Counted from the first letter of the stretch, positions 8,469 through 16,540 are shown. The stretch: DNA of 64,000 nt from Streptomyces sp. P3 (GCA_016893485.2 JAFEKX020000001.1:4588001-4652000), one strand, 5' to 3'. The notes: generated from the sequence alone by a model not told the origin. Numbers and translations: made by a program.

Positions 8469-9642
8469 CTAAGGCTTCCGCACATCCGCCCCGAAGATGC
8501 CGTCCATGACTACGGCGCCGGTCTGGATCACGGGCCGGATCTGCTTTCGGTAGACCCCCTCGGTCACGGCCGTACCCGAGTGCCCGACGAGCCGGGAGAT
8601 CTCCTCCAGGGGACGCCCCGGTCGGAGAGCAACGACACGAAGCTGTGCCGGGGCTCCCGGGGAGTCCACTCGGCAGGGTCCACCCCGTCGACGTCCTTGA
8701 GTGCCTGGCGGAACGCACGGCGGACGTTGGCAGCATCGAGCGGCTTGCCGACTGCCGACGAGAAGACGAGTCCGTGTTCCTCCCACTCCTCGTCAGCGGC
8801 AAGCCGGTCCCACCCTTGATCCTCGAACTGTTGCCAGAGCGCGTCCACGCAGCGCGCCGGCAGGGCGAGGGTGCGCCGGGACTTCCGGGTCTTGGTGTCC
8901 CCGCTCCGCCGCACCGACCGCCAGACCGCGATGTGCGGAGGCTGCGGCGGATCGAAGTCCGGCCGCCCCTTCAGAAAGACGTGATCCCAAGTGAGCGCCC
9001 GCAGCTCCTCCGTGCGGGCTCCGGTCAGCAGCGCGACGACGATGTACGCGTACATCGAGGTCCCAGCCGCCCCCTTGAGTACGGCATCAGCCTGAGCGAA
9101 CGTGAGCGCCTTGGACGGCCGCCCGGCCTGGCCCTGCGGCACCGAGCACAGCTCGACGACGTTGCGCTTCACCTTGTCCCGCGCCATAGCCCGCTTTACC
9201 GCACGGTTCAGGCAGGAGTGAAGTGAAGGCCCTGGAGCGTACGCGTGCTGAGTGTCTTCGCCTTGGTGGCCAGCCAGCGGTCAACGTCCTCCGCGCTGAG
9301 GTCTCGGAGCTTGCGGGCGCCGAGTGACGGGATGACGTGCTTCTCGCTCAGGAACGTGGTCGTCTCTACGGTGCTTGGGTCGAGGCCGGCCAGGCCGTAG
9401 GCGAGCCAGTCCGTGACCGCGTCTTTGACCGTGTAGTTGGTGGGCGCGATGGCGAGGCCGTCTTCGTGGTCCCGCAGTACCTCCTTGAGCTTGGTCTTGG
9501 CCTCGGTCTTGGTCTTGCCACTCCCCCGCTTGACGATCCGTTTTCCGCTCGCATCGAAGCCCAGGTTCGCCGTGGCGATCCATCGCTGTCTCTTCTCGTC
9601 CCAATGAAGACCGCCATCACCGCGACTACGAGGCTTGGTCAT
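8469..9642 (-). CDS. int: Tyrosine site-specific integrase
   Basis: Integrase of the pSAM2/AICE type, about 390 residues. It has an N-terminal AP2-like arm-binding region (GLHWDEKRQRWIATANLG), a SAM-like core-binding domain (AVTDWLAYGLAGLDPSTVET) and a catalytic domain. The catalytic residues are the Arg in LLTGARTEELRALTW, the Lys in KTRKSRRTL, His/Arg in the PRHSF block, the His in LVGHSG, and the nucleophile Tyr in GVYRKQ. Two lesions are visible: near 9215 a tandem CTTCA-type 5-bp duplication shifts the frame, and near 8610 one C is missing from a CCC run. The start overlaps the xis stop by one base (TGATG). It would recombine the tRNA-Pro attachment sites flanking the element. The 5-bp lesion does not look like a homopolymer error and could be a real inactivating mutation. 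Confidence 0.9.
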
Positions 9643-9823
9643 CAGGCAGCACGCTCCAACTGCCCAGAGATGAAGTCGCGGAGAGCCGAAGCGGGGATAC
9701 GCCGGCACCGGCCGATGGCGACGGAACGCAGACGCCGGGTGCGGATCAGGTCGTAGACCGTGGACCGCCCGACCTTCAGCGAGCCATGACGTCGACCACG
9801 GTCAACAGCTCGTCGTCACGCAT
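9642..9823 (-). CDS. xis: Excisionase-like helix-turn-helix protein
   Basis: About 60 residues in the MerR/excisionase winged-helix fold. It starts MRDDELLTVVDVMAR and continues, after one missing C near 9781, with the recognition helix KVGRSTVYDLIRTRRL, the wing RSVAIGRCRRIP and ASALRDFIS. Such proteins bind the attachment-site arms and steer the integrase toward excision. A strong RBS (GGAAGGAG) precedes the ATG at 9823. Its stop shares one base with the integrase start, so the two are coupled. Confidence 0.85.
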
Positions 9824-10984
9824 GTGTTGGTTCTCCTTCCGTGCCGGGGTGGGTTCGAGGGATTCGGACAGCCAGGCTTCGGTGGACGAGAGGCCTGTTC
9901 CGGCGAAGACCCAGTGCGCGAGCACGTATGTGGTGTTGGTGGTGGGGCCGTTGGCGGGTGTGGCTTGTGCGCGGCGCCATTCGGCTCGGGCGTCGCGGAG
10001 GGCGCCGAGGGTGGTGGAGTAGCGGCGGGATTTGGTGGAGAAGTGGCCGCGGAAGCCGAGCATGTGGGCCCAGGCGCGCAGGCGGAGGTGTTCCAGGCTC
10101 TTGCGGGCGCCGAGGGTCCATGCGGTGCGGATCAGGCGGCGGGCGTGGTCGCTGATGTCGAGGTGGGCGAGTTCGGCGGCGAACTTGAGCGGGCGGTCGA
10201 GAGCTCCCGTCGCTGTCTCGGCGCCCTTGGTGGCGTACTTGGCGATGTAGGCGGCGACGGCTCGTTCGGTGAGTTCCTGGCCGTTGTTGAAGTCGGCGGA
10301 TCGGATGGTGCGGACGTCGAGTTGGCGGCCGAAGGTGAAGGTGTGGGTGCGGCCGTCGATGGTCGGGCCGTCGACGCGGACCTTGGCGGTCGCGGTGCGG
10401 ATGGCGTCGGTGAGCAGTTCGGCGGTGGCCCAGGGCGGGGGTGGGGTATCGCCGCCGGTAGGGCCGTCGATGCGGATGACGGCGTGGAAGTGGACGGCGC
10501 CGCGCTTCTGGTACTCGGCGACCTTGGCGAAGGACACACGCGCGTGGTCGCGGAAGCGGCGTTGGGAGAGGCCTGCGCGCTTGGCGACCTCCCGGCGCAG
10601 GTAGGTGGAGAAGCGGCGCCAGGGGACCGGCGTGGGCGTTCCAGAGGACGGCGGCTTCGTAGTCGTAGGTGTCCGGGTTGAGTGGGGTGCCGAGGGTGTC
10701 GTCGTCCTGGTCGTGGTGGGTGCCGCAGCGGCAGGGGCGGTTGTCGGTGCGGCGGTTGTGGACCGGGCCGAAGCCGGGGGCGGTGAAGGTGGCGAAGACG
10801 CGGGGGTGGGTGGCGACGTGTTCGGGGTGCCCTTGCCTCCGCGCAGGCCGGAGGTGATCAGGTGGAAGGTGTCGCGACGGTAGACCTCGGAGCAGGCCGC
10901 GCAGCGGGTCGTACGACGGTTGTTGCAGCGGACGAGGAGTTGGCCGGCCGGGAGCGTCGACGAGTCGAGGTGGTGACCGGACAT
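9816..10984 (-). CDS. Rolling-circle replication initiator, RepSA-like
   Basis: Replication initiator of the AICE/pSAM2 RepSA type. A cysteine-rich N-terminal part has CNNRR followed by CAAC. The HUH motif lies in GAVHFHAVIRID, and the motif-III tyrosine/lysine lies in YIAKYATKG, as expected for a nicking-joining Rep. Two compensating frame changes lie near 10826 and 10620, between which the frame reads as HPRVFATFTAPGFGPVHN. The annotated start at 10984 (MSGHHLDSS) is uncertain. Known relatives extend about 100 residues further upstream, but the upstream DNA here is full of stops and repeats. At the 3' end the main frame runs without a stop into xis; a one-base error would place the stop at 9816, overlapping the xis ATG. 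Confidence 0.85.
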
Positions 10985-11470
10985 GCCCCACACCACCCAG
11001 TGAGTTACAACTTTCTCTACTGGTTCAAGCACCCGGCTGCGCTCCGCTCCGCCGGGCGGGCTTCCCGGCTCCGCTCGGGGCGCCGCTCCTGCCTTCGGCC
11101 CGCTCCGCCCCGGCTGCGCCGACGCCCGCCCACTGTGGATAGGCCCGGAGGACATGAGTCGCGCACCCGACACATCCCGGCCCACGGTCACAGACGATGC
11201 CTCCGGCGGGGGATCGGCCGGCACCGGGTGAAAGGGGGCGCCGTTCCAGCCGCGGGCACATCGTGGTGAGCGTGGTGGGCTCCCATCCCATCCGCCGTCG
11301 ACCCAGGCAGAGCCGAGCAGACGCGGCCCATGGCGTCCAGGTCGTTCGTACAGTGGCGCGCTCCACCTGGACGCCATGAACCACGCCCGCTCCACATGCG
11401 TATGGGTCGACGGCGGACGGGATGCGAGCTGGGGTGAGTAGTGGGTTGAGGTAGGAGTGACGGTTAGCGG
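10985..11470. other. Non-coding region upstream of rep, candidate origin
   Basis: A 486-bp stretch without a convincing gene. The part nearest rep (about 11030-11130) is rich in short GC inverted and direct repeats (CTCCGCTCC-, CGGGC-type). The distal part holds the nested inverted repeats at 11284-11424. Its position before a HUH Rep gene makes it the likeliest place for a double-strand or single-strand origin. Confidence 0.5.
11284..11424. repeat. Nested inverted repeats, candidate replication or regulatory structure
   Basis: The outer arms are 22 bp (11284-11305 and 11403-11424) with a single mismatch. The inner arms are a perfect 13 bp (11330-11342 and 11365-11377, ATGGCGTCCAGGT and its complement) around a 22-base loop. 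The two hairpins are concentric, so a single strand of 141 nt would fold into one long cruciform or two-stage hairpin. Confidence 0.85.
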
Positions 11471-12049
11471 TCAGTAGGCCAGATCAAGGATGCTCTGCAC
11501 TGCGAGCCCAAAGGCGACGCAGAAGAGACCCAGCACCTGCTCGTGCAAGCCACGGATCATCTTTCGCCTTGCTTCCTCGTCTTGGGCCGTGAGGTGAGCT
11601 TGGAAATCGTTAGCGATCTCCTGATCCTCCTGCTGACGCGCCTTCGTCTCCTGCCCCAAGTCATGCTGCACGTCTTGAGCCAGCTTGAACGCACGGTTCA
11701 AACGATCTTCCACCGCAGTTTTGAAGGCATCGGGGTCCTGGGCAGGGTCAGGCAGCGGCCCGAACTGCACGATGCCCCGGGCACTTCCGACGAAGCCAAC
11801 CTCCATGGCGGTACCAAGATGGCCAGTGGCTACCCTCGGTCGCGGGCGTCCGAAGAATCGACGCGAGAGCCGCTTAATCCCAAACAACAGCTGTCGCGCC
11901 ACCTCAAACTCAGTCATCATCACCCGCGCGAAGAAGCGGTCACCAGGACCTGCCGAGTCGTTGAACGTGTTGGACAGTCCAACTGCTGCTGCGAGCAGAC
12001 CGAGAATCTGAAGCACGATGCTGGAGATGTTGAGGGCAGTTTCGAGCAC
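11471..12049 (-). CDS. Membrane protein of unknown function (element cargo)
   Basis: A 192-residue protein starting MLETALNISS. One hydrophobic segment lies at the N-terminus (SIVLQILGLLAAAVGL, about residues 9-24) and one at the C-terminus (VLGLFCVAFGLAVQSIL, about residues 170-186). Between them is a soluble part with a Gln/Glu/Asp-rich helix (LGQETKARQQEDQEIAND) likely to form a coiled coil. No family was recognised. It lies inside the integrated element on the rep strand, where spread-type (Spd) membrane proteins are usual in AICEs, but I see no specific Spd signature. Confidence 0.6.
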   Translation of the reverse strand: MLETALNISSIVLQILGLLAAAVGLSNTFNDSAGPGDRFFARVMMTEFEVARQLLFGIKRLSRRFFGRPRPRVATGHLGTAMEVGFVGSARGIVQFGPLPDPAQDPDAFKTAVEDRLNRAFKLAQDVQHDLGQETKARQQEDQEIANDFQAHLTAQDEEARRKMIRGLHEQVLGLFCVAFGLAVQSILDLAY

Positions 12050-12803
12050 CTGCCTATCCTCTGCCTCGGTCGATGATCACAGGTATGGATCGCGAAAACT
12101 AACCACCGGCCGCGGGACCGCGTCTGGGCTGTGGGAGGACGCTCAGCGGTGACCAACGATGACAACTGCCCACAGCTCACAAGCAGGTCACGCTGCTGAT
12201 CGACTGCGCAACCGCAGGCAGAAGCAGTGTTGGGTAAGTTGAGGAACCGCTCGGTTCGTCAGCTCAGGGGATGCACCGGAGCCGGGCTACGAACCCGTCC
12301 ACGATCGTCACGACCACTTCCAGGATGGCAAGCAGAAGCCCTCGCGATTTGCTCATGTCAGTCCCCTTCCGGTCGAGTTGGTGTATCGACTTCCGGCGTT
12401 TCCGTAAGGACCAGGACGACGAAGCGAACAACCACTGCGATCGAAACGAGAACGAGGACCGGTTCTAACGTCCCGGCCCCTGGCGACGCCTCAACTGACG
12501 ACGCTCCCAGGCTAGAAGACGCGCCCTAATAGTGTCTGCTGAACAGCAGAGAAGTACAGCAACCATGGCGACCACAGGCGGCTCTCCCCACACCGTCCTC
12601 ACCAGGCTGGATGACTTCACCACCTTCCCGCCCGTAGTTCGCATCAAGGGGCAGCTTGACCCAAGGCTTGCACAGGAAGCCGTTCTCAGCTCAAGGACGG
12701 CGCCCCGTGGACTTTACTCAGTCATTGAGACTCCGCCAAGCCGATATGGCGACTTTTTGACCACACCAATGAGCATGAATTTAAATTAGCCAAACTCTGA
12801 TAG
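12050..12803. other. Element region with only small or doubtful ORFs
   Basis: Besides the 30-residue peptide at 12264-12356, a minus-strand frame ends immediately before it at 12358 (one base gap) and encodes a hydrophobic stretch, EPVLVLVSIAVVVRFVVLVL. It has no good start codon, and a stop lies about 55 codons upstream of its end. A plus-strand frame at 12532-12789 (85 codons from GTG, 74 from ATG at 12565) has no recognised domain. Base composition becomes clearly more AT-rich toward 12803. Confidence 0.4.
12264..12356 (-). CDS. Small hydrophobic peptide, 30 aa
   Basis: ATG at 12356 is preceded by a strong RBS (GGAAGGGGAC) and encodes MSKSRGLLLAILEVVVTIVD plus ten more residues ending RLRCIP. 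The central part is a short membrane-type helix. The gene follows, one base after its stop, another hydrophobic short frame, suggesting a pair of small membrane peptides such as those near spd genes in AICEs. No homology is claimed. Confidence 0.4.
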   Translation of the reverse strand: MSKSRGLLLAILEVVVTIVDGFVARLRCIP

Positions 12804-14090
12804 CTAGGAGATACCAATTTCGCGTACCCTGGCCTGCCAAAGAGCCGATTCGTCCTTCAATCCCTCAGCTTGCGCAATATCATACGAAAATTCGGCTAGC
12901 ATCTGACGTACATCAAGAGTTGAAGTGATAGACCAGGTTCCATCGCCAGTCTGGCACCACACCGTGGCAGGTACAGGACCGTCAACCAAATCCTCATCCC
13001 AATAAGAATCAGCAAGACGAAGCACGGACCGCCAGTCTTTCAGCGCCGCACAGCAGCACATCCGATTATAGACATTGATGGCCAGTTTAGGGTAACCAAG
13101 ATCTGCCGCCCTTTGTAGATGACTCAGAGCACCCTCTGGGTTTACCGGGATCAAGCAAAACCCGAGATCATTATGCACTGTAGGGTCGTCCGGGCGCCTC
13201 TTGCCGGCGAATTCGAAAAGGGCAGCGGCCTCTCGGCAGCGGCCTTGCCCCAGGAGGGTTCGAGCATGCCCCTCCATCTCGATGACCAAACGCCCACCTG
13301 CATCAACTTCCCGCACAAGTGCTGGCAGTCGAGGCGGAAATACTACCCGACGCGCAATCTCCGCCTGTAGCTCAGCTTCACCTACCAGCCGATCACCCAT
13401 CAGGGACGCCTCGCAGGGAGGAAGCTCTCGGCCCATAAGCCAGCGGTACTCAAGATGCAGCGAAGGTGTTGACCAGTCACGGAGAAATGTTTCCGAAAAT
13501 CTATCGACTAGCCACCGATACCGCTCGAATAGTTCGACTTCAGGGGGTGGGGAGTCCAGGGCATCCTTAATTTCGTCGGCTCCTGGCGCATTTAGGCTAG
13601 CGATATCACCGAGCCGCGCATTGCAAACCCATGCAACAATCATCGGGCTGATCGTAACTATGGATTCTGCCACTCCAGACTGGAACTCATCTGCCGAGTC
13701 TTCGTCGGTAATCGGGGTAATCTTCGGATTAGGTAGCACATTCGCCCACACCGACAACTCCTCGACACTGATGCCTACCGCAGAGGCCGCTTCGTCAGGC
13801 GACACAAGGGAGCGTAGCGTCAAAGCACCGACAACGGGTGCAATCACTTCGGGACACATCCCGTAGCGAATCAGGGAGTCGGCGTCAAGGCCCCGCCGTG
13901 TCAACTCGTCAGCAACGGCTCGGAAGGCGTCGAGCCTAGCCGCAGGATCGGGGTCGCTGAAATCTGGACCACGAGCCAGGATGCCTCGCATCGCTGTCAC
14001 GAGGCTCGCGGTGCGCCATCGCGCACTGGGCGGTGAACCTCCCTCACAGATCAGCACCTCGCGGGCATCAAACGGCCTCGCCCCGTCCAT
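12804..14090 (-). CDS. TPR-containing protein of unknown function (element cargo)
   Basis: Intact 428-residue soluble protein starting MDGARPFDAR. The N-terminal half is helical and unrecognised. The C-terminal half contains tetratricopeptide-like helix pairs, best seen at GHARTLLGQGRCREAAALFE and NPEGALSHLQRAADLGYPKL (about residues 280-350). TPR arrays bind other proteins. The gene has lower GC and more varied codons than the chromosome, consistent with acquisition from another host. It is divergent from the toxin-antitoxin-like pair, 99 bp away. Defence, regulation or a host-interaction role are all possible; none is shown by the sequence. Confidence 0.65.
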   Translation of the reverse strand: MDGARPFDAREVLICEGGSPPSARWRTASLVTAMRGILARGPDFSDPDPAARLDAFRAVADELTRRGLDADSLIRYGMCPEVIAPVVGALTLRSLVSPDEAASAVGISVEELSVWANVLPNPKITPITDEDSADEFQSGVAESIVTISPMIVAWVCNARLGDIASLNAPGADEIKDALDSPPPEVELFERYRWLVDRFSETFLRDWSTPSLHLEYRWLMGRELPPCEASLMGDRLVGEAELQAEIARRVVFPPRLPALVREVDAGGRLVIEMEGHARTLLGQGRCREAAALFEFAGKRRPDDPTVHNDLGFCLIPVNPEGALSHLQRAADLGYPKLAINVYNRMCCCAALKDWRSVLRLADSYWDEDLVDGPVPATVWCQTGDGTWSITSTLDVRQMLAEFSYDIAQAEGLKDESALWQARVREIGIS

Positions 14091-14143
14091 CGCTCACCTC
14101 CGCGAACACTCGCCACTATCTACAGTGACCCTTGAGTTGCAGA

Positions 14144-14170
14144 TTGACAACCACGATCCTACATAGGATC
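14144..14170 (+). promoter_or_regulatory. Candidate promoter and palindromic operator of the TA-like pair
   Basis: TTGACA at 14144-14149 is followed by a perfect 7-bp palindrome GATCCTA-CA-TAGGATC (14155-14170), whose right arm (TAGGAT) resembles a -10 box, though the 14-bp spacer is short. An AGGAGG-like RBS precedes the ATG at 14190. An operator overlapping the -10 is typical of autoregulated toxin-antitoxin operons. Confidence 0.5.
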
Positions 14171-14189
14171 CTGACAACAGGAGGACGCC

Positions 14190-14654
14190 ATGACCGACAC
14201 GATCTTTCAAGCAAGCGACCTTGCCAACAAGCGAACCGAGCTCTTGAGCGCAGCTCGTAGCGGCCTGGCCAGGCTGCGCGACAAGGACGGCACTAGCCTG
14301 GTCATGCTCCCCGAGAGCAAGCTGCGCCTACTGGAGGTTCTCTCAGAGTGGTCCCGCGCCTTGCTACGTCTGGAAGCCCTCATCAGCCGAGGTGTGACAC
14401 CAAGCATTAGCGATCTTGGTGAGCTGGCCTGGCTTCGCGTGTTCGACGCCGAGGACTTGCAAGAGTTCATGAGTGACCTGCAAGCATCACTCGTGGCGGC
14501 GCACGCAGACGGCGACGTTGCCACTCTGGATGAGTGCCTGCACGCCTGGCGAACCACCGCCAGGCAACTCGAAGATCCTCTCCGAAGGTCTGTGCTGCTG
14601 GGGCGGCACGAGCCAGCAGACTTCGTCGAAGCGGGTCGTCCCGACCATGAGTGA
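14190..14654 (+). CDS. Putative antitoxin with Phd/YefM-like N-terminus
   Basis: A 154-residue protein. The N-terminal 45 residues (FQASDLANKRTELLSAARSG, then RLRDKDGTSLVMLPES) resemble the Phd/YefM antitoxin fold, with the typical LRDKDG-LVMLPE turn. The rest is an acidic helical extension longer than usual for Phd proteins, perhaps the toxin-neutralising part. It overlaps the next gene by 8 bp (ATGAGTGA), the tight coupling typical of toxin-antitoxin operons. The palindrome just upstream would suit autoregulation. The call rests on fold-like sequence and context, not on an identified close relative. Confidence 0.6.
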   Translation: MTDTIFQASDLANKRTELLSAARSGLARLRDKDGTSLVMLPESKLRLLEVLSEWSRALLRLEALISRGVTPSISDLGELAWLRVFDAEDLQEFMSDLQASLVAAHADGDVATLDECLHAWRTTARQLEDPLRRSVLLGRHEPADFVEAGRPDHE

Positions 14655-15032
14655 AAGCGCCTACGACCCCTACAGCCGGCGAAACGCCCCGGTGGCAAGC
14701 CAGACGAGCAACCGAAGTATCGAGTGCTCGTCCACAAGCGTTTTCGTCGGCTGTACGAGGAACTCGCCCCAAGGACAGGACTCCAGCAGGCGCAACAGTT
14801 TTGGGACCATGTGGCGCATGACCCTGGCAGTCCTGCCCCGGTTGCCTCAACATGCATCCTCAAAGGCACTGCTGGACGACCGAAGGGTCCTGGCTGGTCC
14901 AGGACGGTTCACTATGAAGTCACCGGTTCCGCGAGGATCGACTATCAGTTCTGTGATGGTTATCAGACCAGTACTGATGGTGACCTACATCCAGTTGTTG
15001 CCATCTTGACAATCAACTACTCAAGTCACTGA
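14647..15032 (+). CDS. Putative toxin partner, RelE/ParE-like
   Basis: About 128 residues. After one inferred missing C near 14690 the protein reads from MSESAYDPYSRRN into KYRVLVHKRFRRLYEELA and ends DLHPVVAILTINYSSH at 15032. The basic N-terminal KRFRRLYEEL helix, the central GRPKGPGWSRTVHYEV beta stretch and the small size are what one expects of a RelE/ParE-superfamily nuclease or gyrase toxin, but I cannot identify catalytic residues. It is translationally coupled to the upstream antitoxin-like gene, which comes first as in phd-doc or relBE order. Confidence 0.55.
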
Positions 15033-15085
15033 GGCTGCGAGCCTTAGCTACAGGTAGGCTGCACTCACGTAGACCATGACACGAG

Positions 15086-15244
15086 ATGGGGACTGCCGTG
15101 GCTGATCGGCCCATCGACCTGCTTGTCGGGGCGCTTGCCTCCGGACAACTAAACCTGGATGAATTCATAGACGCCGTTGAACATCAGGTTCAGATTCCAG
15201 CTCCCTTCAACGAGGGTGTTGCTGTGGAGAGGCTTTTGCCCTAG
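15086..15244 (+). CDS. Small hypothetical ORF, possibly truncated
   Basis: 52 residues from ATG 15086, or 48 from GTG 15098 (VADRPIDLLVGALASGQLNL). Codon use is chromosomal-like and the peptide is acidic and helical (LNLDEFIDAVEHQVQIP). The stop lies about 50 bp before the left end of the IS5-family element. No family recognised. It may be a short regulator or the stump of a longer gene. Confidence 0.35.
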   Translation: MGTAVADRPIDLLVGALASGQLNLDEFIDAVEHQVQIPAPFNEGVAVERLLP

Positions 15245-15295
15245 TGGTCCGTGCTGACTAGCTCGGCAGTCTCAGACTTCGAGTTAATACTCTAA

Positions 15296-16194
15296 GAGCT
15301 CGTAACACGATCTTGTTGAAGTGCCCTCGTCGGGCGTGACCGATGTGACGATTCGGCTGTTCGGGATGGAGTGAGCACTCGGCCGTGGATCGTGGACGAC
15401 GACTTGTGGGCGCTGATCGAGCCACTGCTGCCGCCGTGGCCGAGGAAGGCGCCGGGCCCGCGGCCGGTGGCGGACCGGCTGTGTCTGCAGGGCATCCTGT
15501 ACGTCCTCCACAACGACATAGCCTGGCAACTCCTGCCGCTGGAGCTGGGGTTCGGCTCGGGACAGACCTGCTGGCGGCGTCTGGAGCGGTGGCAGCAGGC
15601 CGGCGTCTTCGACCAGCTGCACCGGATCCTGCTTGCCGAGCTGAACGCAGCCGGCGCGCTCGACTGGTCCAGGGCGTGTGTGGACGGCTCCCACATCCGC
15701 GCGAAAAAGGGGGAGCCGACACCGGTCCGTCGCCGGTCGACCGGCGGAAGACAGGCAGCAAGCACCACGTGATCTGCGACGGACGCGGCACCCCGCTCAA
15801 GGTCATCACCACCGCGGCCAATGTCAACGACGTCACCCAGACCCTCGCCCTCGTCGACGGAATCCCACCCGTGGCCGGACGCCCCGGCCGTCCTCGCTGC
15901 CGCCCCGACTCGCTGCTAGGCGACAAGGCCTACGACTCCAACCCCAACCGCAAGGAACTGCGCAGGCGCCGGATCCTTCCTGTCATCTCCCGCAAGGGCG
16001 CCCCGAACATCAAGGGCCTGGGCAAACTCCGCTACGTCGTCGAACAGACCATCGCCCTGCTCCACCAGTTCAAGCGCCTCGCCGTCCGCTGGGAACGCCG
16101 CACCGAACTCCACGACACCTTCGTCTCATTGGCCTGCGCCCTGATCTGCTGGAGACGCCTCAAGAAACACCGATCATGATCGTGTTACGAGCTC
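15296..16194. mobile_element. IS5-family insertion sequence with perfect terminal repeats
   Basis: An 899-bp element with perfect 17-bp terminal inverted repeats (GAGCTCGTAACACGATC at 15296-15312 and its complement at 16178-16194). It is flanked by the 3-bp direct repeat TAA (15293-15295 and 16195-16197), the TNA-type target duplication of the IS1031-like subgroup. It carries one transposase in two frames. It is inserted within the tRNA-Pro element, so it arrived after or with the cargo. Intact ends and a target duplication suggest a recent insertion. Confidence 0.92.
15371..16179 (+). CDS. IS5-family DDE transposase, two frames
   Basis: The first frame starts at GTG 15371 (STRPWIVDDDLWALIEPLLP) and holds the N-terminal DUF4096-like helix-turn-helix region and the first catalytic Asp (ACVDGSHIRA). 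The second frame, one base back, gives TGPSPVDRRKTGSKHH, the second Asp (LGDKAYDS) and the Glu in RYVVEQTIALLHQFKRL. The junction contains a canonical -1 slippery heptamer, A-AAG-GGG at 15706-15712. Slippage there yields AKKGGADTGPSP, exactly the expected transposase sequence. A one-base loss in the G run would give the same product, so programmed frameshifting and sequence error cannot be separated here. Confidence 0.9.
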
Positions 16195-16449
16195 TAAGTC
16201 GGCAGGACGCAGCGCAGAAGCACAGCCACCGCGGCGATCATAGGCGACCGACTCAAGTCGCTGTCGATTGCTTGACCAGCCCAGCGGACTTCAGTGACCG
16301 TTGTGTCCGTAGTCCGCATCGAGAGGCCCGGCGAGTGTCTAACTGTGCGACAACGCCAGCGCACACCGGCGAACAAGCGCGGACGACTGCGGACCATCAG
16401 AGCAGGTGAGTGCCACACCATCCCAAGGCACCACCCCCACCCAAGTTGC

Positions 16450-16516
16450 TTCGGGACGAAGAGGTCGTGGGTTCAAATCCCGCCACCCCGACAGCCACAT
16501 AGCAGTTCAGAGGGCC
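16450..16516. repeat. attR: right attachment repeat
   Basis: Copy of the tRNA-Pro 3' part from the anticodon loop to past the gene end. It is identical to 8319-8366 for 48 bp and then to 8368-8385 after one mismatch. The 5' half of the tRNA is absent, so this copy is not a functional tRNA. It marks the right boundary of the integrated element. Confidence 0.93.
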
Positions 16517-16540
16517 GGTACTGAAACCAGTACCGGCCCT
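16511..16540 (+). terminator. Displaced tRNA-Pro terminator hairpin
   Basis: Inverted repeat with 13-bp arms (16511-16523 and 16528-16540) and a 4-base loop, followed by a short T run. It occupies the same position after attR as the hairpin after attL, but has a different inner stem, so it is probably the original chromosomal terminator. Confidence 0.8.

Larger units (their letters stand above)
8319..16497. mobile_element. Integrated element in tRNA-Pro, AICE-like with int-xis-rep and no tra
   Basis: An 8.2-kb element bounded by direct repeats of the tRNA 3' end. The left-end gene order on the minus strand (rep, xis, int toward the tRNA) is that of pSAM2-like actinomycete integrative and conjugative elements (AICEs). 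A HUH-type Rep, an excisionase and a tyrosine integrase are present. I found no FtsK/TraB-type translocase, NUDIX or KorSA-type gene, so conjugation would need help from elsewhere, or the element is a deletion derivative. The cargo is a membrane protein, small peptides, a TPR protein, a TA-like pair and an IS5-family insertion. Part of the cargo (about 12.5-14.1 kb) has visibly lower GC than the chromosome. Confidence 0.88.

Noticed and set aside
9824..10681. 285-codon plus-strand frame opposite rep
   Set aside because: Gly/Val/Glu-rich shadow; the HUH and tyrosine motifs are on the minus strand.
16450..16491. Second tRNA-Pro gene
   Set aside because: Only the 3' half from the anticodon loop is present; the 5' half and D arm are missing, so it is attR.
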